17,796 nucleotides of DNA from NCBI GenBank assembly GCA_043719155.1, contig JAYSUJ010000008.1, forward strand, positions 1 through 17,796. Reading direction: 5' to 3'. Under the pieces are notes generated by a model. It was not told the DNA's origin. It saw nothing but the letters and a program-made list of their open reading frames with translations, and did no database searches. The DNA comes from JBBQKQ01 sp043719155 (lineage in GTDB: Bacteria > Patescibacteriota > Minisyncoccia > Phycocordibacterales > UBA5272). The position numbers were made by a program, and so were the translations under genes. Shown here in pieces: positions 12,922 to 17,796 of the stretch (its first letter is position 1; each line of letters starts with the position of its first letter).

Positions 12922-13493
12922 GTAATATTTTTATTCACTTTTGCAACCAACATTTTAATAAAATCCCCACTTTCTTGGATTGTAAAAACTTGTAATTTTA
13001 AAGACTTTGCAAGTACTTCTAAATCTGCTATCGTTTTGGCAATGTCAGACTCTTTCGAATAATCTGCAATTTCTTTCTCTAACTCGTAGTAAAAAATGTC
13101 TGGCACGGCCTCAACCAGTGACCAGTGTCCACCAAGATGGTCATAAACTTTTTTCTTTCTGTGCATCCATTGGCCTTTTTTAGAACCAAAAAAACTCACA
13201 AACTCTTTGGCGGCGTCCAAACTAATTTTCCCCATCGGGTACGCCTTTTCACTGCGGGCAACGTTGCCTTCACTTTTTTTGTGCTTTACCATAATTTCTG
13301 TGTCCCCATTAGTTTGGCGAATCCGAATATCTACCACTCTTTTGGTTGGATCTGGGTCATAATTTGGAGTATCCTGCAAAATTATCATTTCTCTATCTTG
13401 AGTTTCCAGCAAATTTCCTTTTTCTGAAAAAACCTGATTGAGTTCCTCAAATTTTTCCTTGGTTAGTGCACCTCTTATTTCTACTTCTATCAT
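12915..13493 (-). CDS. CYTH-domain protein
   Basis: CYTH proteins form a triphosphate tunnel that binds or cleaves triphosphorylated molecules (adenylate cyclase class IV, thiamine triphosphatase, tripolyphosphatase). The 192-aa protein has the N-terminal ExExR motif (Glu3, Glu5, Arg7), a VVDIRIRQTNGDTEI strand pair at about 53-67, a basic KHKKSEGNVARSEK stretch and an acidic LVEAVPDIFYYELEKE strand. The activity cannot be told from sequence. TATAAT at 13501-13506 ends seven bases before the ATG, suggesting a leaderless mRNA. It overlaps the GTPase gene by seven bases at its 3' end. Confidence 0.85.
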   Translation of the reverse strand: MIEVEIRGALTKEKFEELNQVFSEKGNLLETQDREMIILQDTPNYDPDPTKRVVDIRIRQTNGDTEIMVKHKKSEGNVARSEKAYPMGKISLDAAKEFVSFFGSKKGQWMHRKKKVYDHLGGHWSLVEAVPDIFYYELEKEIADYSKESDIAKTIADLEVLAKSLKLQVFTIQESGDFIKMLVAKVNKNITW

Positions 13494-13500
13494 ATTTTTT

Positions 13501-13506
13501 ATTATA
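13501..13506 (-). promoter_or_regulatory. -10 element of the CYTH-GTPase unit
   Basis: TATAAT on the minus strand with only seven bases to the CYTH ATG and no good -35. Part of the leaderless pattern in this window. Confidence 0.5.
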
Positions 13507-13542
13507 GCATAACTTATAACAACATGAGTATAAATATTTTTA

Positions 13543-13571
13543 TTGACATTTGTAAAAAATAGTTATAGAAT
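13543..13571 (+). promoter_or_regulatory. strong sigma70 promoter of the 59-aa gene
   Basis: A perfect TTGACA (13543-13548), a 17-base spacer and TAGAAT (13566-13571) give the best promoter in the window, with a predicted start near 13578. Confidence 0.8.
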
Positions 13572-13577
13572 AAAAAC

Positions 13578-13595
13578 GTTACAGCTTGTTACAGC
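13578..13595 (+). repeat. tandem 8-base direct repeat in leader
   Basis: GTTACAGC occurs at 13578-13585 and 13588-13595, two bases apart, so repeat centres are 10 bases apart (one helical turn). It begins at the predicted transcription start of the 59-aa gene. Confidence 0.55.
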
Positions 13596-13618
13596 CGACA
13601 ACAAAAGGGACTAACACA

Positions 13619-13798
13619 ATGACGACAATTTACGTTTTGCTGATGACAATCTGCGCCGGCAGCAGCTGCAACACTATTGTTGCAGAGTTTGCCAACAGAG
13701 AAGCTTGCGAAGCTGCACTTTCAGCGCACGCAAGAGTACTTCAAGCCAAACACTACCAGCCCCCCATGGGAACTTGCTCACCAAAGTACAAGCCATAA
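13619..13798 (+). CDS. small Cys-containing protein, 59 aa
   Basis: I do not recognise this 59-aa protein. The ATG at 13619 has GGGA eight bases upstream; a TTG at 13586 inside the direct repeat is rejected. A short hydrophobic N-terminus (residues 4-12) is followed by Cys12, Cys17, Cys30 and Cys53, and by an EFANREACEAALSAHARV segment likely to be helical. The spacing of the four Cys could give two disulfides if exported, but the hydrophobic stretch is short for a signal peptide. The gene has a near-consensus promoter, its own terminator and GC above the neighbours, the same cassette style as the other small genes. It resembles short phage-type or orphan proteins with an AEF-x-x-x-EACEAA pattern, which is only an impression. 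Confidence 0.7.
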   Translation: MTTIYVLLMTICAGSSCNTIVAEFANREACEAALSAHARVLQAKHYQPPMGTCSPKYKP

Positions 13799-13819
13799 AA
13801 AGTTTGGACTTTGGACAGC

Positions 13820-13864
13820 AAAAAGTGCATGTGCACCCAAATAATGGGACGCATGCACTTTTTT
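13820..13864. terminator. bidirectional terminator shared with ndk
   Basis: GTGCATG (13825-13831) pairs with CATGCAC (13852-13858), with an inner CCC/GGG. The stem is flanked by A residues (13820-13824) and T residues (13859-13864), so it can end the plus-strand 59-aa transcript and the minus-strand ndk transcript. Confidence 0.88.
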
Positions 13865-13884
13865 ATCTTTTTATAAACTTACTT

Positions 13885-14496
13885 TTATTCAGCTAAGCCG
13901 TCCAAATTCACATCGTATAACATTGCCTCAGAGATGTGGCGATAGCTCATCACGTCTTCTTTTGCTAGCCACAAATCAATCTCTTTCTCTGCTGTGTCAG
14001 CCCCATCTGCTGGGTCAGTACAGTGGATAAGGTTTCGCATGCCTCGGGACCCATCAACGTCACAAATAAAGTAAGAGTCAAGGGCAAAGTCCCCACGAAT
14101 AGTCCCTGTATCGGCCATGGTCGGCTCTGTACCACCCACCAGTCTTTTAACCACAGCTTGGGCTTGGTTACCCTCTAAAACAAGAGAAACTACCGGTGAG
14201 GCACACATATAGTGCACCATGGCTCTGATAATATCTTTTCCGTACTCTATTGCTTCTTTTTCAATTGGCATACCGAGCTTAGTTTTATTATCTACTATTC
14301 CTTGTCCTTTTCTTGTGTACCAAGCATCGTCTTTGTTATAATGTTTCCAAAGTTTTTCTTCTGGTACATTGTGCATTTTCATGGCTACAATTTTAAGACC
14401 AATCCTTTCAAATCTTTGGATAATTTCGCCCACCAAGCCTCGTTGTACAGCGTCAGGTTTTAATATTACAAAAGTTTTTTCTTTTTTTGGATGCAT
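13885..14496 (-). CDS. ndk: nucleoside diphosphate kinase, long form
   Basis: NDK transfers the gamma-phosphate from NTPs to NDPs through a phospho-His. The 203-aa protein has the KTFVILKPDAV start (Lys13), GTIRGDFALD at 131-140 and the catalytic His158 in RNLIHCTD (usually RNIIHGSD). It is about 60 residues longer than typical bacterial NDK, with an insertion of about 25-35 residues between HYN (52-54) and MVHYMCASP (93-101), a short extra loop at about 141-153 before the active-site strand, and an extended C-terminus. The ATG lies 23 bases after the cyclophilin stop, so they may share a transcript, with a weak CATACT near the start. It ends at the bidirectional terminator. Confidence 0.95.
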   Translation of the reverse strand: MHPKKEKTFVILKPDAVQRGLVGEIIQRFERIGLKIVAMKMHNVPEEKLWKHYNKDDAWYTRKGQGIVDNKTKLGMPIEKEAIEYGKDIIRAMVHYMCASPVVSLVLEGNQAQAVVKRLVGGTEPTMADTGTIRGDFALDSYFICDVDGSRGMRNLIHCTDPADGADTAEKEIDLWLAKEDVMSYRHISEAMLYDVNLDGLAE

Positions 14497-14519
14497 ATAA
14501 AGTATGTTATTTTACAAAG

Positions 14520-15224
14520 CTATTCTACCACAACTTTAGTAATTAACACATCTTCTATCGGTCTGTCAGATTGACCAACCTTTACGGCTGCAATTGCATC
14601 TACAGTTTCGATGCCGGCTATCACATAACCAAAAATAGTGTAGTTTGGTGGTAAAGCCATATCTTTGTGCATAATGAAAAATTGGGAACCATTGGTGTTT
14701 GGACCAGAGTTAGCCATGGCCAACACACCTCTTTTGTAGCCAGTTTTATAAGTTGCAGGGTCAGTTATTTCATCCTCAAATTTATACCCTGGGCCGCCTG
14801 TACCCCAAGCATTTACCTTTTTTAAATCTTTAGACTGTGGATCTCCGGCTTGTATCATAAACCCTGCTATTACTCTATGAAAACGAACACCGTCGTAGAA
14901 ACCTGCAGCTACTAATTTTTCAAAATTTGCCACAGTCTTTGGGGCTATTTTTGGATTTAGTTGCAAAGTAATAGTTCCTTTACTCGTCGTCATTATTATT
15001 TTATTTTGCATAATTTTTTTATTTTCTATTATTTCTTGTTTCGTGTCTTTTTTAATTTCTGAGTTAGTTGCATTTTCAGCCACGACGTCTGCTATTTTAG
15101 CAGGTGTTTCTGTTTTAGTCACTTCCTCAGCAGGTTTGGTCGCAGGAGATGAAGTACTAAACCACAATACAGCAAGTGCCACAACTATAAATAATCCTAT
15201 AATGTAATTTGTATAATTTTGCAT
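14520..15224 (-). CDS. membrane-anchored cyclophilin-type peptidyl-prolyl isomerase
   Basis: This enzyme catalyses cis-trans isomerisation of prolyl bonds, assisting folding. An N-terminal membrane helix (about 8-22) leads through a Thr/Ala/Lys/Glu-rich linker to the cyclophilin domain from about residue 74. Active-site elements are visible: FHRVIAGFMIQAGDP at 115-129 (Arg117, Gln125) and NSGPNTNGSQFF at 172-183. The domain is therefore probably outside the membrane, serving exported proteins. TATAAT at 15232-15237 with TG-T before it ends seven bases before the ATG (leaderless). The M15-like peptidase gene diverges from the same 28-base intergenic region. Confidence 0.95.
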   Translation of the reverse strand: MQNYTNYIIGLFIVVALAVLWFSTSSPATKPAEEVTKTETPAKIADVVAENATNSEIKKDTKQEIIENKKIMQNKIIMTTSKGTITLQLNPKIAPKTVANFEKLVAAGFYDGVRFHRVIAGFMIQAGDPQSKDLKKVNAWGTGGPGYKFEDEITDPATYKTGYKRGVLAMANSGPNTNGSQFFIMHKDMALPPNYTIFGYVIAGIETVDAIAAVKVGQSDRPIEDVLITKVVVE

Positions 15225-15246
15225 GTAAATAATTATAACATATACT
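15217..15246. promoter_or_regulatory. compact divergent promoter pair
   Basis: Only 28 bases separate the two start codons. Minus strand: extended -10 TATAAT at 15232-15237, seven bases from the cyclophilin ATG. Plus strand: TATACT at 15241-15246, six bases from the peptidase ATG, with a weak -35 (TTGCAT, 15219-15224) inside the cyclophilin start. Both RNAs would begin at or next to the start codon. Confidence 0.55.
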
Positions 15247-15252
15247 AAACTT

Positions 15253-16248
15253 ATGTCGAAAAAAGTTCCAGTTATTTTCTTTTTATTTATTTATTTTTTA
15301 TTTTTTTCCAAAACTCAAGCAGCTGTCAATCTTTTAGATTTTCCGTTTAAAATTTTTTTTAGTGACAAAGAAATTCAGTTTTTAAGAAAGCAAGATGACA
15401 CAGTCATTTTAAAATTGGTCAGGTTTGCAAATTTAATCTATAAAACACCAACTAGTACCGTAGGTACAACCACGTCTTCAAACAAAAACCAAATAAATAC
15501 AAACTCACTTTCCAGCCTTTTGAACCCTACCCAAAAGCCAAACTCACAAAACCCAAATAGACCTCCTGACCACACAGGTGCCTCTGGTTTAAACGACGGT
15601 GACCCAAGCAGTAACCCCAATTTTAACCCAAATAACGCCCCACAAAACGGACCCACTGTTTCACCTCTAACTAGAGATACTGCTACAGACTTTAGCCAGC
15701 TACCACCAGCACCAGCTGGGTCTTGTCCAAACTTTGGAGTAAGTGGAAATATGGGAAATATTATAAGTAAAATAAAATTTGATACCAATTGTTTATGTAT
15801 CGCGTTTGGTGGGCAATTAAAAGTGGTCAGTGGGCATAGACCTGGTGACCCACGAAACCATGGGCAAGGCTTGGCAATTGACATTGCTGAAAATAATTTT
15901 CGCGACCGAACTAAAGACTCTATGTTGGTTATAGCTTTGATTGCCCTACAATACAATATCGGCTCTTATCACCCTGGCTTTGGTTCATTTCATGCTGACC
16001 GAGAAAACTCTGGTAAATGGAAAACCTGGAGCGGTGTAGCAGGTACGGACTATGGTGGTATTCATTCCAGAAACTATTATCAAATGATTCAAGATGCCTT
16101 AAACTTGATAGGCACACCGGCCGTTAGCTCTGCCCAGTTTAGAGGAACTTATGGCAGCCCTGCCCAAACCCAAATGGCAGGAAAAGCAAGAGACTATATC
16201 CAAGCAAATGGCAATGAGGCTTTAAAAAAATGCTTAGCTGCTAACTAA
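15253..16248 (+). CDS. exported M15-like (VanY-type) peptidase
   Basis: The 331-aa product has a hydrophobic signal or anchor (residues 5-23), a short helical region to about 64, then a long disordered linker (about 65-155) of Asn, Pro, Thr and Ser. A C-terminal domain follows with VVSGHRPGDPRNHGQGLAIDI at 191-211 and FHAD at 246-249. The His203-x6-Asp210 and His247 arrangement matches zinc ligands of LAS-type peptidases (M15, D-Ala-D-Ala carboxypeptidase fold), suggesting peptidoglycan cross-bridge or stem cleavage outside the cell. Two Cys (180, 182) precede the domain. An internal substrate-contact Glu could not be identified, so activity is not certain. TATACT six bases before the ATG implies a leaderless mRNA. 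Confidence 0.8.
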   Translation: MSKKVPVIFFLFIYFLFFSKTQAAVNLLDFPFKIFFSDKEIQFLRKQDDTVILKLVRFANLIYKTPTSTVGTTTSSNKNQINTNSLSSLLNPTQKPNSQNPNRPPDHTGASGLNDGDPSSNPNFNPNNAPQNGPTVSPLTRDTATDFSQLPPAPAGSCPNFGVSGNMGNIISKIKFDTNCLCIAFGGQLKVVSGHRPGDPRNHGQGLAIDIAENNFRDRTKDSMLVIALIALQYNIGSYHPGFGSFHADRENSGKWKTWSGVAGTDYGGIHSRNYYQMIQDALNLIGTPAVSSAQFRGTYGSPAQTQMAGKARDYIQANGNEALKKCLAAN

Positions 16249-16253
16249 AAATC

Positions 16254-17045
16254 TTAACCAAAATTTATAAAATTTCCAGACTCGTATTTTTTAACACTTC
16301 TGTTGAAAAAACAAATAGACCCGAGAAGCCAAATTGAAATCATGAAAAAGGAAAAAACCAAAGCTTCAAATGAATAATTTTTCATAGTCTCTACTGGAAA
16401 TACACCTATCAAAAGTGATGGGATAATAAATAGAAAGAAAACTCTTAAGGCCCCTTTTACTGCCCCACCGTAAAACATGGCCGGCATCATTACTAGCTCC
16501 ACAAAACTACTCACTATCGGTCTAGCATCGTTAAAATAAAATGAGAAACTAGAAGTAAAGACCGCAAATGCATAATAAAAACTTGCAGAGAGAAGGGTAA
16601 AATAAATTGCTAAAAATAATGAGAACCAACTAAAACCAGTAAAGTAAAACCAAAGTGCAATACAAATAATACCAAAGACTGCGTCACCCATTGCCGACAA
16701 AGTTATTTTATGTGTCGAAACTCTTAAAAGTATGTTTTTGGGACTCAGTAGATATTGGTCAAAGTTTCCCTTTACTACAATTTCTGGAAGAGAGCGTACC
16801 CCACCGAGAAAAGAGTAGCAAATACCAAATCCTAGAGTATTAAAACCCAACAAGAGAAAGGCGTCCATGGGTTGCCAGCCGCCCATACCTGGTGCCAATG
16901 TTCCAAAGCTGTACCATAGAACCAAAAAAGCTATGTCGTTTAAAGCCATGACAATAACAGTAATGATAAAACTTATGCGGTTTTCAGCTGAGGATTCCAA
17001 ATATTTTTGTACCGAGTAAATGGCAAATTTAATTTCTTTTTTCAT
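16254..17045 (-). CDS. ABC-2 family transporter permease (COG3694-like)
   Basis: The 263-aa membrane protein has about six hydrophobic segments and the family features of ABC2_membrane_6 permeases: an N-terminal cytoplasmic amphipathic helix, then a GVRSLPEIVVKGNFDQYLLSPKN cytoplasmic loop (about 82-104) that couples to the ATPase. Such permeases pair with a second permease and an ATPase for export; the substrate is unknown. It follows the other permease gene by 13 bases. It ends five bases from the peptidase stop, converging without a visible terminator. Confidence 0.88.
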   Translation of the reverse strand: MKKEIKFAIYSVQKYLESSAENRISFIITVIVMALNDIAFLVLWYSFGTLAPGMGGWQPMDAFLLLGFNTLGFGICYSFLGGVRSLPEIVVKGNFDQYLLSPKNILLRVSTHKITLSAMGDAVFGIICIALWFYFTGFSWFSLFLAIYFTLLSASFYYAFAVFTSSFSFYFNDARPIVSSFVELVMMPAMFYGGAVKGALRVFFLFIIPSLLIGVFPVETMKNYSFEALVFSFFMISIWLLGSICFFNRSVKKYESGNFINFG

Positions 17046-17058
17046 ATTTTTTTAATAA

Positions 17059-17724
17059 TTAACCACCATTTACATCCAGTCTACTTTTGACTTTTTTGAG
17101 AAGTAAGCTTAAAAGTAAACCAAAAAAAATTATCCAAAAAAATTGTAGTGACCAGTAAAATATATAATTACTGGACCAAGAAGTGTAGACAGTTGAAGTT
17201 ATAAATTGTGAGGCCCCAAATGGAGTCCAGATGGCTAGTTTTTTTAAAATTTCTGGGAAAAAGGCGACAGGCAAATAAGCTCCTCCCAAAATCATTACAA
17301 ACTTATCTATAATCCAAGAAAGTGGTGAAATGTCTTCTATCCAAAACGATAACAGCCCCAAACAAATGTACATGCAAAAAGAAAGCACAAAGCAGAAAAA
17401 GAAAGTAAGCAAGAAAGAAAGCAAAAAGAAACCACTTAAGATACTGTCTGGTACACCTAAAACTAAAAACATAAACAATAAACCAAAAACAGTGTGCAGG
17501 AAAAAAATATGTAGCCTCCTGCCTACATAACTTCCAAGTAAATATCCCAAGAAAGACAACGGCTTTCCAAAGTAGTTTTGTATCTCTCCGGTTTGGACCA
17601 TGCTTTGCATATATCTACCTATATGCCTAGGATTTATATTCATAAACATAAAGTAAAAAAACATACTCCAAGCAATGACTAGGTAACTTTCCCCTTTTAC
17701 ATTAGGCTTGCTCCTTTTTAACAA
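17059..17724 (-). CDS. ABC-2 family permease (COG4587-like), N-terminus missing
   Basis: The 221-aa frame carries the coupling-loop pattern PRHIGRYMQSMVQTGEIQNYFGKPLSF (about 32-58) and about five hydrophobic segments, as in the partner permease of the 16254-17045 gene. Homologues are about 260-270 residues and begin with an amphipathic helix and a first membrane helix; both are missing here. The frame opens right after a TAA just upstream, and the only start is TTG at 17724 with no Shine-Dalgarno before it. A plus-strand gene begins at 17742, so the 5' end was probably cut by an insertion. It may be a pseudogene or be translated as a shortened, probably non-functional protein. The ATPase gene expected upstream would lie outside the window. 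Confidence 0.72.
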   Translation of the reverse strand: MLKRSKPNVKGESYLVIAWSMFFYFMFMNINPRHIGRYMQSMVQTGEIQNYFGKPLSFLGYLLGSYVGRRLHIFFLHTVFGLLFMFLVLGVPDSILSGFFLLSFLLTFFFCFVLSFCMYICLGLLSFWIEDISPLSWIIDKFVMILGGAYLPVAFFPEILKKLAIWTPFGASQFITSTVYTSWSSNYIFYWSLQFFWIIFFGLLLSLLLKKVKSRLDVNGG

Positions 17725-17741
17725 AATGTTAGACTGTAGTA

Positions 17742-17796
17742 ATGTTTAAAACAGAAAAATTAGTTAACGATCCTAGAGCCATCAAAGCCCTAACAG
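17742..17796 (+). CDS. partial gene start, possibly a transposase
   Basis: An ATG at 17742 opens 18 codons (MFKTEKLVNDPRAIKALT) to the window edge. The Lys-Ala-Leu-Thr ending after a short basic-acidic lead resembles the first residues of DDE-type transposases of small insertion sequences, which often read ...ALTGLS-x-x-x-F. Its position at the point where the permease gene loses its N-terminus supports this. The identification is a resemblance over 18 residues only. Confidence 0.4.
   Translation, partial: MFKTEKLVNDPRAIKALT

Noticed and set aside
13543..13571. parS or replication origin near parB or this AT-rich gap
   Set aside because: No parS-like 16-mer palindrome or DnaA-box cluster was seen; the sequence is explained by a promoter.
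15438..15956. 172-aa minus-strand frame opposite the M15-like gene
   Set aside because: It is Phe/Gly/Pro-rich because it reads the Asn/Pro linker backwards, and has no initiation signals.
17330..17530. Lys/Ser-rich plus-strand frame
   Set aside because: It is antisense to the hydrophobic permease, a typical shadow composition.

Overview
The window looks like chromosome of a small-genome, AT-rich member of the Candidate Phyla Radiation (Patescibacteria, Parcubacteria-like), read with the standard bacterial code: TGA is used as a stop, for example after the first gene. This rests on gene style and family variants (short secreted proteins with Tyr-rich tails, an expanded SecA, an unusually long NDK, a lone PemK), not on a marker phylogeny. 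Most genes lie on the minus strand and are roughly one-third GC.

Layout: 1-1200 holds a plus-strand, much more GC-rich orphan gene with its own promoter and terminator. 1209-4814 is a minus-strand pair, secA followed by a membrane-anchored HExxH metallopeptidase. 4870-5390 holds a possible small RNA and a solitary PemK/MazF-like toxin. 5459-6162 holds three very small membrane-protein genes (57, 43 and 33 aa). 6135-8193 is maf-gltX, with maf broken by a one-base frameshift. 8216-8920 holds a 39-aa gene, a 105-aa membrane coiled-coil gene and tRNA-Phe(GAA). 8947-13506 is a minus-strand run: CYTH protein, COG0523 GTPase, Fur-family regulator, ZIP transporter, ParB and a secreted Tyr-rich protein. 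13543-13864 is another small cassette gene (59 aa). 13885-16248 holds ndk, a membrane-anchored cyclophilin and a divergent M15-like peptidase. 16254-17724 encodes two ABC-2 permeases; the upstream one lacks its N-terminus next to a plus-strand gene start at the window edge that resembles a transposase.

Three themes stand out. First, GC-rich palindromic repeats sit in frame inside essential genes: two in secA and one in gltX. Second, several small GC-rich genes form self-contained units (sigma70-type promoter, most with a hairpin at the RNA 5' end, Shine-Dalgarno, short ORF, strong terminator). Many AT-rich genes that head transcripts instead have a -10 hexamer only 6-8 bases before the ATG and appear leaderless. 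Third, the regulator-ZIP-COG0523 neighbourhood is a zinc or iron homeostasis locus, with a 19-bp Fur-type inverted repeat lying on the regulator's own -10 element.
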